A DNA stretch of 64,000 bases from Sepiola atlantica (lineage: Eukaryota > Mollusca > Cephalopoda > Sepiida > Sepiolidae), in contig OY744547.1 in the NCBI GenBank assembly GCA_963556195.1, forward strand, positions 4,682,988 to 4,746,987. Direction: 5' to 3'. The notes beneath the pieces are model-generated. The model was given only the letters and a program-made list of their open reading frames with translations, searched no databases and had not been told where the DNA came from. The stretch's first letter is position 1, and each line of letters begins with the position of its first letter. Made by a program: the position numbers and the translations under genes. This document shows, piece by piece, positions 22,953 through 32,769 of the stretch.

Positions 22953-23880
22953 TAAACAAGATTAATGGCTGATCCAACCGAACCGTTCACAATTGGGGAT
23001 CGCGCCTCCCGACCGTCTAAAAGTGTTACTTTCATTGTACTGATTAGAGCTATAGGCTTCAATCGCAAGCTCATGTAGCTAAAAATAATTTAATATTTAT
23101 TTATAGAATATTATAATAAGCCTCGTTAAGAAATTAAAGTCGAGCACTCTCGAGAGTGTAAAAATAGACTATCAAACAGCTATTAAGACAAGTTTCGAAT
23201 AGGTTCGTAAAACACTCTCGATTAGTCTTCTTTATTCTACCAGCTTTTAGGTACATATAGATCTCAATTTCTTTTAATCACGTGACAGTTTCCGGTGACC
23301 GCGAGGATATGTTAGTATTCTGGAATAAGGTGTGTGTGTGTGTATCCTTATAATGCTATAAACAATTAGTACGCAGTGATTCTGGTGGCTTGAAGATTAT
23401 AGGATGATAGTTAAATTGCAATAACTTTCTTTTTGGAAGTCGTATTGGGGAGAGACAGGTAATCCGGAGTTAAGAATGAAGACGAAATGAAAGCATAATT
23501 TCTTGAAACACGCATGCCGGCTTAGGCTATTTAGATGGTGGAACAGATTAGCATATAAAGGTATTGGTTATAAATCTATTTCGTGAATACGGGGGAAAAA
23601 TCGACTTTACTCTATTAGTTACTTTATTTAATATCGAACCAATTGCTTTCTATTGCAACGGTGTTTAAGCGCCAACTGGCTTTTCACTGAATTTCCATTT
23701 ATAATGAACTATTTCGGACGCCATGGCATTTTCAAGGTTTACAATTGGAACGCAATTTCAGGTGGTCAGCCAGATTTTCAGGTCGATAGAACGTTGGTCT
23801 GATTAACTTTTATTGAGTGATTCTGTCAAAAATCATCTTTTGCGTCTTTTATTTTCATTGTGAATTGCATGTCTCTAACC
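22953..23880. other. No recognised gene
   Basis: Contains a small GTGTGTGTGTG run near 23330. No coding, RNA or repeat similarity to the rest of the window was seen. Confidence 0.4.
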
Positions 23881-23923
23881 CTACCCTAACCCTAGCCCTA
23901 GCCCTTTTTCTTTGCTTCCTGCT

Positions 23924-23969
<46 letters not shown>

Positions 23970-24438
23970 GTATGATTTTCTCTTTCTCTTTACCTCTCTC
24001 TCCCCTCTCTCTATCTTTCTATATCTCTATCTCTCTATCTCTATCTCTCGCTTAAAATCTTTCACAACAGAGCAAGAAAGACAGTCTTAGCTTTCTTATA
24101 CATTTCTGATTATTTGTTGTTCTCACTCTTTCCTTCTCACAGTCTCTCTGTTTTTATCTATTTGTATCCCGTTGTCTCTCCCTGCCTCTCTCTCTCTCTC
24201 TCTCTCCCTCCTACTCTCTCTCTCTCTCTCTCTGTCTCTCTGTATGTCTTTCACTGTCTTTCTGACTCTCTTTGATTTTCTCCTTCTCTCTGCCTCTCTG
24301 CCTCTCTAACCCTCTTTGTTTGTATCTATCTCTTTATCTCTCTATCTCTCTGTCTCTCTTAAAACCTTTCACAACAGAGCGAGAAAGACAGTCTTCGTGT
24401 TTTGTCTTGCCTTATCTATCTATCTATCTATCTATCTC

Positions 24439-24471
<33 letters not shown>

Positions 24472-24490
24472 ATATCTATCTATCTATGTG
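23881..24490. repeat. Telomere-like island, (CTAT)n and CT-rich tracts
   Basis: A few CCCTA/CCCTAG motifs at 23878-23905, (CTAT)n at 23923-23968 and again at 24411-24487, with CT-rich sequence between. The phrase TTTCACAACAGAGC.AGAAAG and CAGTCTT occurs at 24059 and 24365, so a ~306-bp unit is duplicated. Confidence 0.9.
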
Positions 24491-24944
24491 TACGTCCATT
24501 TTCTAAATTAATATTTTTATTCACTTGACCTTAACTTCATTACACTAGGTGGGTGTGCGTATTTAATGATAACTACGTCATTGGCATTAACATCCGATAC
24601 ATTGTTCGGGCTGTTGACTTCATTTTCATTGATTTTATGTTACGCGTGCCATGTCTTTTCTTGTAAGATATCTCTTAGTTAAACTGACACATATCCGAGT
24701 AAACGAAGCAATTGATGAAAATTTATTCAAGAAATAAGTTTAAAAAAGAATGAACAGATATGTTATAATAGTCTGCATTATGGATTTAGAATGGTATTCA
24801 TCTGTGAGTCGTGTTAGGGTTACAGTTAGCTCGATATACTCATTCATTCAACTATTAAGTGTGTGCTTCCTGATTTGGCATTTATTTAGAAAAATAATTA
24901 AATTATTGGATATCGCTTTTCATCTTTGATATGATGCTAGTAGG
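24491..24944. other. No recognised feature
   Basis: Ordinary AT-rich sequence before the telomere-like array. Confidence 0.4.
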
Positions 24945-25605
24945 AAAATAGGGGGTTAGAGTTAAGAGTTAGGGTTAGATTAAGGTTAGGGTTAGGTTTA
25001 GGGTTAGGGTTAGGATTAGGATCACGGTTAGGGTTAGGGTTAGGGTTAGGGTTAAGGTTAAGGGTTAGGGTTAAGGTTAGGTTTAGGGATTAGGGTTAGG
25101 TTTAGGTTTAGGTTTAGGTTTAGGGTTAGGGTTAGGGTTAGGGTTAGGATTAGGGTTAAGGGTTAAGGTTAAGGGTTAGGGTTAAGGTTAGGTTTAGGGA
25201 TTATGGTTAGGTTTAGGGTTAGGGTTAGGATTAGGATCACGGTTAGGGTTAGAGTTAGGGGTTAAGGGTTAAGGTTAAGGGTTAGGGTTAAGGTTAGGTT
25301 TAGGGATTAGGGTAAGGTTTAGGTTTAGGGTTAGGGTTAGGGTTAGGATTAGGGTTAGGGTTAGGATTAGGGTTAAGGGTTAAGGGTTAAGGGTTAAGGG
25401 TTAGGGTTAAGTTTAGGGTTAGGGTTAGGGTTGGGGATTAGGGTTAGGGTTTGGGGTTAGGAGTTTAGAGTTAAGGTTAGGGTTAGGTTTAGGGTTAGAA
25501 TTAGGGTTAGGGTTAAGGTTAAGTGTTAGGGTTAAGGTTAAGTGTTAGGGTTAGGGTTAAGTTTAGGGTTAGGGTTAGGGAGTAGAGTTTAGGGTTAGGA
25601 TTAAG
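24945..25605 (-). repeat. Interstitial telomere-like array (TTAGGG)n, degenerate
   Basis: About 650 bp of TTAGGG with GGTTTAG, GGGTTAAG and GGATTAG variants. The G-rich strand is the plus strand, opposite to the 1.9 and 3.2 kb arrays. Repeated blocks such as GGATTAGGATCACGGTTAGG (25008 and 25218) show segmental growth. Confidence 0.93.
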
Positions 25606-25789
25606 GACAATTATACACAATAATGGTGTCGTTTTACTATATTTAAAAACTTAATTGAAATAAATTTAAAATTATGATAGATATAAGAATTAAATCTGTA
25701 ATATGGGGGTCAACACTGGAGAAAGGAATCATCAAGACTGCCCATTCATTCTCATACACTATTGAGTATACATAATAGTGTTAAATACA

Positions 25790-25794
<5 letters not shown>

Positions 25795-25840
<46 letters not shown>
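25795..25840. repeat. (TA)n tract
   Basis: Adjoins the 3' end (minus-strand sense) of the family B ribozyme unit. Confidence 0.98.
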
Positions 25841-25843
<3 letters not shown>

Positions 25844-25845
25844 AT

Positions 25846-25892
25846 CATATACAGACTGTTTCGCTGTATCACATCTGTTCAGTGCGGCTAGA
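25846..25892 (-). ncRNA. Hammerhead ribozyme, family B, decayed copy
   Basis: Same layout as the 26.1 kb copy but the core reads CUGAACA and stem II has an A-G clash. GAAA, stem III ACA/UGU and GUA are retained. Probably inactive. Confidence 0.6.
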
Positions 25893-26120
25893 CCAGGAAG
25901 TGCCTCAAGCCGGGATTGAAACTCAACCGTTGAGCTGACAGTCGGCGCCTCTACCACTGCGTTATCATACGACACTGACTGATTGTAAGTGATATCTCAA
26001 TGTAAACATTGTCAAGCGCCGGGAGCTCTAATTAGTTTTACCCAATGAGCTATGCCTTAAATCTAATGGCAGTTGGCTATATCCTTACAAATAAGCTCTA
26101 CCCAAGATATGGAGCTTAAT

Positions 26121-26172
26121 ATAGTCATTCACATACAGACTGTTTCGCTGTATCACAGCTCTTCAGTGAGGC
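26121..26172 (-). ncRNA. Hammerhead ribozyme, family B, best copy
   Basis: Minus strand: core CUGAAGA (26166-26160), stem II GCUGU-gau-ACAGC with 5 perfect pairs (26159-26147), GAAA (26146-26143), stem III ACA/UGU with loop GUC, triplet GUA (cut after the base at 26134), then UGUGAAUGAC. Stem I pairs A-U and C-G next to the core, with one U-U mismatch here. The 54.0 kb sister has CGCA/UGUG at this place, so the ancestral stem I was complete. Confidence 0.8.
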
Positions 26173-26364
26173 TAGACCAGTTAGTGCCTCAAGCTGGGAC
26201 CCTGTCTGGAGTACTACCTCTTTGTCATACGAGCACTGAATATAGCCTTCCTAAGAAATAAATGCTCTGAATATTTTAAACATTATTATATATATCTTGG
26301 TGGAAGGCCGAAACAATTGTATACTGCAAAACAATGATTTTAGCTACACAAATATTAATTGTTT

Positions 26365-26708
26365 TGTTCTTGGCCTTTTGGCTAAGATCAAAGTGTAGTA
26401 TCTGTTCCGATGGATACTGCACCCCATAGACGGGTATTGTCTTGGCCTTCGGGCTCGATTTACGCCGGTCTATTGGTCTGTCCTGTGTAGTTCTAGGAGG
26501 TCCACCCTCCCAGGCTTCGCCTCCCCTCTTTGGGGAGGAGTAAGTTTATTGCTTACTCCCTGAGGCGCCCCTACCGGGGAATGCCGACGGGGCTGCCCAG
26601 GCAATTTTTAAACCCCACTTTCCCGACCTGACCTTGGGTCACATCTTACTTGTGGGAGTAAGATAAAAACTGGCCTTGTGCCTAACTCCCGGAGAAGAGG
26701 TAAATCAA
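26365..26708 (+). mobile_element. U2-headed SINE, copy 2 (short form, full length)
   Basis: Starts CTTGGCCTTTTGGCTAAGAT (26369), continues CAAAGTGTAGTATCTGTTCC and so reproduces about 40 nt of the 5' domain of U2 snRNA, including the GUAGUA branch-point pairing site. The body is unrelated to U2 and rich in hairpins (CTCCCC/GGGGAG, AGTAAG/CTTACT, ATCTTACT/AGTAAGAT), ending in GTAAATCAA. A 20-bp perfect target-site duplication, TACACAAATATTAATTGTTT, flanks it (26345-26364 and 26709-26728). This is strong evidence of retroposition. SINEs with U1/U2 heads are known from crocodilians; I do not recognise this body from them. Confidence 0.92.
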
Positions 26709-27019
26709 TACACAAATATTAATTGTTTATTGTGGTGCTTGAAATCTCTAAAGACGCGACCGTCGTCTAAAATACCCGATCCAAAACATTTGATTTACCT
26801 CCCTTGCCTAATTAGTAAGTAAAAATGTATATCGATACAAAACAGGGAAGCAAGACTGGAACAATAGTAAATAAGTAATATAATGTGTAATTCACGTAGA
26901 TACGATAAATACAGACAGAAATTGGTAACATAATAATTCTATAAAAAGAAATATTATAATTTCGTTTTATTTCAGTTATTATGACATTTTTTTTTAATTT
27001 TCATTTAGTGATATTTACT

Positions 27020-27790
27020 TTTACTGTTGATCGTTGACGTAGGTATGTGCTCTACCGAGTGCCATTCTACGGATTTCTGATTGTGTTATCTGATCACACG
27101 TCAGTTATCAAGCAGTGCGACAGTTCCACTTATCGTATCAGACATGATATTTAATTCATAGACGTTCTCTGGGGCTCAAATATAAATGTAGGCGGACTCT
27201 ACAACCCCTGACCAATGAGTATTGATTTACACATCTCCAGGAGTTAGGCACAAGGCCAGTTTTTATCTTACTCCCACAAGTAAGATGTGACTCAGGGTCG
27301 GGTCGGGAAAGTGGGGTTTAAAAATTGTCTGGGCAGCTTCGTCGGCATTCCCCGGTAGGGGCGCCTCAGGCAGTAAGCAATAAACTTACTCCTCCCCAAA
27401 GAGGGGAGGCGAAGCCTGGGAGGGTGGACCTCCTAGAAGTGCACAGGACAGACCCATAGACCGGCGTAAATCAAGCCCCTAAGGCCAAGACACTACCAGT
27501 CTATGGAGTGCAGTATTCATCGGAACAGATACTACACTTTGATCTTAGCCAAAAGGCCAAGAATATGAGTAGACACTATAAGAAGCGTAATGACATCATA
27601 CGCGGCTTACGAAGTTGCAAAATTAAATTACAGAGAATCGCTGCTTTATTTCATTTGTTTATTATTATTAATATATACTTATTTGCATTCGGCAGAAGAA
27701 ATTCAAACATATGATCGGTTATAATAAGTTATAATAAATTATAATAAAATTTCTAAATCTATTATACGCTGTTTCTACTTTCAGTTTATT
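27020..27790 (+). repeat. Dispersed repeat R3, split by a U2-headed SINE
   Basis: Left part 27020-27221 (TGACGTAGGTATGTGCTCT, CACGTCAGTTATCAAGC, ATTCATAGACGTTCTCTGG) and right part 27565-27790 (AGACACTATAAGAAGCG, ACGCGGCTT). The uninterrupted relative at 30246-30700 reads straight through this point, giving the pre-insertion state. Confidence 0.88.
27222..27564 (-). mobile_element. U2-headed SINE, copy 3 (short form, full length)
   Basis: Minus strand, 343 bp, from the TTGGCCTTTTGGCTAAG head (27561) to the GTAAATCAAT tail (27222). Target duplication ATGAGTA at 27215-27221 and 27565-27571. The empty site is seen in R3 at 30440 (CCAATAAGCAGACAG) and at 16480 (inverted). A frame over 27508-27714 is spurious. 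Confidence 0.92.
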
Positions 27791-27859
27791 AAAACTAACC
27801 AAAGAGAATAACTTTTAGATCCTAAATTTCTCGGAGAGTAGAAAGTGAACTAACAAAGG

Positions 27860-28225
27860 GGGAAAAATTGCTGTTTTCTGGGGCAGAATCTATCCATCTA
27901 CACAAAGGAGAGTAGAAAGTGGATCTTGGGTTTACTTTCGGCAGCCTCGTAACTCTCGTTTCCCTTATTTTGTCCTTTAGTCCTCACATTTCATGAGCGA
28001 TGTTTCTGACAAAGGGGGAGGAATTGCTGTTTCCCGGGGCAGAATCTATCCATCTGACAAAGGAAGGTAGAAAGTGGACCCTGTATTTTCTTTCGGTAGC
28101 CTTGTAACTCTCGCTTCCCTTATTTTGTCGTTTAGTCCTCACATCCCATCAGTGATGTTTTTGACAAATGAGGAAGAATTGCTGTTTTCTGGGTCAGAAT
28201 CTATCCATCTAACACTTATCGTTAG
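27860..28225 (+). repeat. Repeat R5, ~158-bp unit, about 2.3 tandem copies
   Basis: Units share GAATTGCTGTTT, GGGGCAGAATCTATCCATCT, CTTTCGGTAGCCTTGTAACT and TTTTGTC.TTTAGTCCTCAC. A lone inverted unit is at 14255-14410. Confidence 0.9.
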
Positions 28226-29129
28226 CTAGATTTTGTACCTTGATGTAGTATTTTTTAGGTACTTACGTCAAGTGGATTCGTGTCTTGTCTGGGTCGATTT
28301 CTATTTTAACAAGTGGTAAAACCTCTAGTTAGTCCACTGTGAACTGTGCAAACGACTGCACTTCGAAAATGCAGACAAATAGTACAAGCACAAATCGGAT
28401 CACGTCTCGTAAAATCAAAGGCATACAATACTCTTACAAACGGGCAAAATCATTCAGGTAAGAAAACCAGACGTGATGATAGTGAACATGAAATAAAAAT
28501 ATCCCAATATTCACAGAATGATTATTAATGGGGCAGATAAACAAAGCAAATACACAGAGTTTTCGAAAGAGGTGAAAAGAATAACGAACATGAAAAAGTA
28601 ATGTCAATAATTAATCGGCGCAATATGAGCAGTAAAGAAAAATCTGAAAAGAGATTAAGAGAATTTGGGACTAAAGTGAAGACGACACTTTACAAACCAC
28701 GGTTCTCATTAAAACACTGATATATTAAACTACATAACCAGGTAAGACTGATCAAAAAATTGTGAATTTCATGAGAAATACTTGCACAGATCTCAATCAA
28801 GATATAACAGGTAAAAATATCAATAATATTTCACAAAATCTAAATCGACGAAAGAAATGCTGCTTTAATATCAGCTTCTGAAAATTTTAAGTCTGCCTTA
28901 TTCGGATTTAGTAAAGATCACATGATTGAAAGCGTCTGAGAAAACCAATATTAGTGTTAGGATAAATAACCCTACCCCTAACCCTAACCCTATCCCTAAC
29001 CGCTGTTACTAGGAATATAGAATGTTTCTGCATTAGAAGGAGAGGCATGTGTTCTTTTTAGAATGGCGTTTCTTGTTAATAACCTATATATGTCATTTAA
29101 TCTGTCTTGAATTGTATTATTATTCTATA

Positions 29130-29130
<1 letters not shown>
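28226..29130. other. No gene; short CCCTAA island
   Basis: Five CCCTA-type motifs at 28970-29001. A 60-codon frame at 28346-28528 shows no motif. Confidence 0.45.

Positions 29131-29202
<72 letters not shown>
29131..29202. repeat. (TA)n tract, ~72 bp
   Basis: Perfect TA run upstream of family E copy 1, with a second small run ending at 29219. Confidence 0.98.
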
Positions 29203-29205
<3 letters not shown>

Positions 29206-29399
29206 GTATATATATATATCATCAAAATCATCTTATGATTTAGTAGTGTTGCAGAGACGATATTGACATAAAAATGTTGTTTGGCTTACGACAAATGAAA
29301 TGGACCGTAAAAATATATATCTCACAAAAATGTTGTTTTTTTTTGGAAATGTGAAAAAATAAAAAGGAAAAAGGAAAAAATAAAAACATGGTTATTGGA

Positions 29400-29545
29400 A
29401 TATAAAATGAACCTGACTTAATTTTTATTACCTGCAGTAATGTCATTGCGGTAATGGTCCTCTGAGGAGAAGATTTTATTTGAAAACTCATGACTAAATG
29501 GACGTAGTATCACTCCTTGTTTTTGAACTTTAATAAAATCTGATT
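29400..29545 (+). mobile_element. Hammerhead-bearing repeat, family E, copy 1
   Basis: Aligns with the reverse strand of 40060-40205: TTACCTGCAGTAATG, GCGGTAATGGTCCTCTGAG, GAAAACTCATGA, GAACTTTAATAAAATCTGAT. The hammerhead core is central. No tRNA-like head was seen. Confidence 0.75.
29452..29506 (+). ncRNA. Hammerhead ribozyme, family E, decayed copy
   Basis: GGUCCU (stem I, 29456-29461), CUGAGGA (29462-29468), weak stem II GAAGAU..AUUU, GAAA (29482-29485), then ACUCAUGACUA and AAUGGAC. The GUCC/GGAC stem I survives with a two-base bulge. The better-preserved relative is at 40112-40164. Confidence 0.55.
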
Positions 29546-29668
29546 AATTTCTCATGTTATTATGTCATTCAATTAATATTATTGCTCTATACATTATATT
29601 GAGCTTTGTTTTTATCCTGATAGTCTACTGGCTAAAGATAATATTTATATATTTAAAGCATTATCTTA

Positions 29669-29669
<1 letters not shown>

Positions 29670-29736
<67 letters not shown>
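29670..29736. repeat. (CT)n followed by (TA)n
   Basis: CT run 29670-29690 then TA run to 29736, directly abutting the following inverted repeat. Confidence 0.97.
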
Positions 29737-29740
<4 letters not shown>

Positions 29741-29759
29741 AGCAATGAAAATATATATG

Positions 29760-29818
29760 GCAATCAAGCTACACAGAGGCTCCCGTGTTTCATCCCCGGG
29801 GGGAATCGTCACGCTAAT
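29760..29818 (-). ncRNA. Hammerhead ribozyme, family I, left arm
   Basis: Minus strand: AGC (stem I), GUGACGA where consensus needs C at the first place, stem II UCCCC/GGGGA, GAAA (29791-29788), stem III ACACGG/CUGUGU with six pairs, triplet GUA (cut after 29770), then GCUUGAUU. Stem I pairs AGC/GCU and AAU/AUU. Only the first core base is wrong. Confidence 0.7.
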
Positions 29819-29875
29819 TTAGCCTGACGATTCCCCCCGGGGATGAAACACGGGGGCCTCTGTATAGCTTGATTG
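29817..29875 (+). ncRNA. Hammerhead ribozyme, family I, right arm
   Basis: Core CUGACGA (29824-29830) is intact, stem II UCCCC/GGGGA, GAAA (29845-29848), stem III from ACACGG against CUGUAU with one C-A mismatch, triplet AUA (cut after 29866), then GCUUGAUU, which pairs with the AGC before the core. Between the two arms a fully canonical ancestor is evident. Confidence 0.75.
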
Positions 29876-30003
29876 CCATATATATTTTCATTGCTTACTA
29901 CCTAGCTCTACTTACGTATCGAGCACTGTTGAAGTAAATACTGAAAACTGATACATAAAAAATTATATCTCCTTATAATATTTTATGTGGATACATGAAG
30001 TAC

Positions 30004-30008
<5 letters not shown>

Positions 30009-30043
<35 letters not shown>
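30009..30043. repeat. (TA)n tract
   Basis: Adjoins the 3' end of the family A unit on the minus strand. Confidence 0.98.
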
Positions 30044-30048
<5 letters not shown>

Positions 30049-30245
30049 TGTTATTGTTTATTATCTATGTACGTATACGTTTCGTCCTTTTTCAATCGGG
30101 ACTCATCAGCATAGAGATATGACTATTCACTACCGGTCATGCGATTCGAAACCGAGGACCTCCAGTCCGACGTCGCTAATCGCTGGGCCAATTGTAAACA
30201 GCGAATAAACTCTGATAATTTTAACACTTTAACGGCGGCTTATAT
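30044..30245 (-). mobile_element. tRNA-headed hammerhead SINE, family A, copy 1
   Basis: Minus strand order: GTTAAAATTATCAGAG, a tRNA-like head (TTGGCCCAGCGATTAGCG as A-box region, GGTTTCGAATCGC as B-box), about 25 nt of spacer, then an intact hammerhead and an AATAAACAATAAC tail entering (TA)n. Compared with the 37 kb copies the anticodon region differs (CGGACTGGAGGTCC instead of an enlarged loop). A tRNA-Ser/Leu origin is likely from the A-box of the sister copies. Confidence 0.85.
30060..30120 (-). ncRNA. Hammerhead ribozyme, family A, intact core
   Basis: Minus strand: stem I CUAUG (30114-30110), core CUGAUGA (30109-30103), stem II GUCC..GGAC with an 11-nt loop (30102-30084), GAAA (30083-30080), stem III ACG-uaua-CGU (30080-30071), triplet GUA (cut after the base at 30070), stem I 3' side CAUAG (30069-30065), perfectly complementary to CUAUG. 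Every conserved position of a type I hammerhead is present. This is the best ribozyme in the window. Confidence 0.92.
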
Positions 30246-30700
30246 ATATATAATCATTGACGTAGATATATGCTCTCGCGAGTGCCACTCTACGGTTTTC
30301 AGAGTGTGTTTTATGATGACACGTCAGCTATCAAGCATTGCAACAGTCTACGTGATCGTATCAGACATGACATTTCATTCATAGACGTTCTCTAGGGCAA
30401 AAAAATAAATTTTAGCGGACTCGACAACCCCTGACCAATAAGCAGACAGTATAAGAAGCATCGTGTCATCCGACGCGGCTTCAGACGATATTAAATCAAA
30501 TTACAGAGAATCGTTTCAAGTCTTTCACTTCAATATATTTTGTTTATATTAATAGATCCGTATTAGCATTCGAAAAAAGATATCGAAGTATATAATCTGT
30601 TTCATATGTTAAATACAATTTAAAATTAATGATATGACTTTTTTTATTTTATTATACTGTATTGCACTTTATTTAAATTTAGACTAGTCAAGGAGAGTAA
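30246..30700 (+). repeat. Dispersed repeat R3, uninterrupted copy
   Basis: Matches 27020-27790 without the SINE: TTGACGTAGATATATGCTCT, CATAGACGTTCTCTAGG, ACCCCTGACCAATAAGC, ACGCGGCTTC. This gives the pre-insertion target for U2-headed SINE copy 3. Confidence 0.88.
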
Positions 30701-31086
30701 TCTTTAACCTTTAACCTTTAACCCTAACCTTTAGTGGATGACCTTTTGTTGGATTTGGAGGGGGAGGGGGATCATGAGTGTACTGTTAGATATTTGTGAA
30801 AAGGTGTAATTTTTTCCCCAATGTTTTGGCCATTTTTCATCCTCCCAGCAGAAAATCAAGAAATAAAAAGAAATGCTGGTGGTCATCATTGTTGTTAGAT
30901 TTCATGACATGTCATTCATCGGAGCACAATCCACGCAATTCTGCATACAAATAGTACATGAACAAATCGAGGCACGTATTGGAAAATGAAAGGCATGCAC
31001 TGTTGTTAGGCATGGACTTACAATCAAGCAAATTCATTGAAACAAGAATACCAGACCTGATAATAGTCAATAAAATCATAGATGTC
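30701..31086. other. Short AACCTTT/CCCTAA island, otherwise unassigned
   Basis: TTAACCTTTAACCC at 30704-30735. The rest is unassigned. Confidence 0.5.
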
Positions 31087-31445
31087 GCAGGTTAGGGTTA
31101 GGGTTATGTTTTGGGGGGTTATGGTTATGGTTATGGTTATGGTTATGGTTATGGTTAGGGTTTAGGGTTAGGTGTTAGGGTTAGGGTTAGGGTTAGGGTT
31201 AGGGTTATGGTTAGGGGTTAGGGGTTAGGGTTAGGTGTTAGGGTTAGGTTAGGGTTAGGGTTAGGGTTATGGTTAGGGGTTAGGGGTTAGGGTTTAGGGT
31301 TAGGTGTTAGGGTTAGGGTTAGGGTTAGGGTTATGGTTATGGTTATGGTTATGGTTAGGGGTTAGGGTTTAGGGTTAGGGTTAGGTGTTAGGGTTAGGGT
31401 TAGGGTTAGGGTTAGGGTTATGGTTATGGTTATGGTTATGGTTAG

Positions 31446-31477
<32 letters not shown>

Positions 31478-31765
31478 GGTTAGGTTAGGGTTAGGGTTAT
31501 GGTTATGGTTATGGTTATGGTTATGGTTATGGGTATGGTTCTGGTTAGGTGTTATGGTTATGGTTATGGTTATGGTTATGGTTATGGTTATGGTTATGGT
31601 TATGGTTTAGTGTTAGGGTTAGGTTAGGGTTAGGGTTAGGGTTAGGGTTATGGTTAGGGTTTAGGGTTAGGTGTTAGGTGTTAGGGTTAGGGTTATGGTT
31701 ATGGTTATGGTTATGGTTATGGTTATGGTTATGGTGTAGGGTTAGGTGTTAGGGTTTTGGGGGTT
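31087..31765 (-). repeat. Interstitial telomere-like array (TTAGGG/TTATGG)n
   Basis: About 680 bp of TTAGGG interspersed with runs of the TTATGG variant and GGTGTTAGGG spacers. Variant runs alternate with canonical runs at about 100-150-bp intervals, again a higher-order pattern. Confidence 0.95.
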
Positions 31766-31919
31766 AGGTTTAGAGCAGTTCACATAGTGATCGTCACTGA
31801 CCCTGATACGTGCATTCATTCATTTCTTATGAATCAGATAATTCTATTGTTAGCACCGGTTTCCCTGATATTTTTCTAGTTAGAATTAATTCTAGAAAGA
31901 CATCGAGTACTTACAGAAG

Positions 31920-32290
31920 GTTCACGTGAAGATTGCCATTCTCCAGTATCTGTTCTTTTATTACACCACTCCCAGGCATTACCACATCATTTCGAGCGAA
32001 TGAATCCCCGGGCTTAATCTCCTCTTTTGTAGGCTTGTGTAGTATATTTTCATTTTTTATGATACATTCATTCCATGCATTACCTCCTCTTTTGGGGTGA
32101 GGGGCAATATAGTATATGTTCGTTCTTAATGATACCATCCTCCCAGGCGTACTTCCTATTTTCGTGGGAGGGAGGAAATCTAGTGTTGGTTATGTTATCT
32201 TGATATAATCCTTTCCGACATTAACTCCTCGTTTAGGGGGGTAGTGTAGTATATGTTTATTCAACATGGTCCTATCCTTCGAGGCTAGCA
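31920..32290 (+). repeat. Degenerate ~95-bp tandem resembling a shortened U2-headed SINE
   Basis: Three to four decayed units each combine a GTGTAGTATATG-like start with ATCCTCCCAGGCGTA and CTCCTCTTTTGGGG-like segments, in the same order as in the U2-headed SINE but with about 60 nt between them missing. Similarity is patchy, so the derivation is tentative. Confidence 0.4.
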
Positions 32291-32769
32291 AAATATGCGA
32301 CATGAAGGAACATATATTTGCCAGTATCTAATATTTGGCGGAACTGTTTTCTTCTTGTTGACTATTATCAATATTGTTATTCGCGTTAAAATGCACTTTA
32401 ACCCAGGAACTTCCGGTTTATGCGTTTGACAAATCGCTGATCAAATATTGTGTGTGCTTCCGGTGTCAAAAAACAATCTAAAAAGTCGAGTAATTAATTT
32501 AGATTATACACGCTTTCTAAACAATTACGCTTTGCACCGAAAACGAATTGACGTTGATTGCGTGTTGCACGGAAGGCCTTTAAATTGTTTTTCTCTTTTA
32601 TTTCCATTCCAAGCCAAAAGGTTAGCACAACATGAGTTACTTCAAAATAAAGGAATTTCGAACGCATGTTGACGGATCAGATGAAAAATAAAATGGATTA
32701 ATATTCTGAAAATGTCCACATTCAATCTGCGAGTTGCGCAACGAAAATGCTATTAAGAACGAGATTTCT
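32291..32769. other. No recognised feature
   Basis: A 74-codon frame at 32448-32672 has no recognisable domain. Confidence 0.4.

Larger units (their letters stand above)
25841..26290 (-). mobile_element. tRNA-headed hammerhead SINE, family B, two units in tandem
   Basis: On the minus strand each unit has a tRNA-like head followed by a hammerhead. The 25.9 kb unit carries an A-box-like AACGCAGTGGTAGAGGC and a B-box-like GAGTTTCAATCCCGG. The second ribozyme lies at 26121-26172. The repeat period is about 282 bp. The 3' side of the last ribozyme runs into (TA)n at 25840. Other copies are at 38905 (decayed) and 53836-54396 (three units). Head-to-tail units with one self-cleaving ribozyme each fit a rolling or circular RNA replication cycle. 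The tRNA-like head would supply pol III transcription. Both roles are inferred. Confidence 0.8.
29737..29899. mobile_element. Foldback element, 75-bp arms, opposed ribozymes (family I)
   Basis: Left arm 29737-29811 and right arm 29825-29899 are reverse-complementary with only about three differences over 75 bp, around a 13-nt centre CGCTAATTTAGCC. Each arm encodes a hammerhead pointing outward. (TA)n adjoins the left side only. Two near-identical inverted arms suggest either a palindromic copy product of one ribozyme element or two head-on insertions; the tiny centre favours the first. Confidence 0.9.

Noticed and set aside
26369..26560. Functional U2 snRNA gene
   Set aside because: Only about the first 40 nt match U2; the Sm site and stem-loops III/IV are missing, and target duplications show retroposition.
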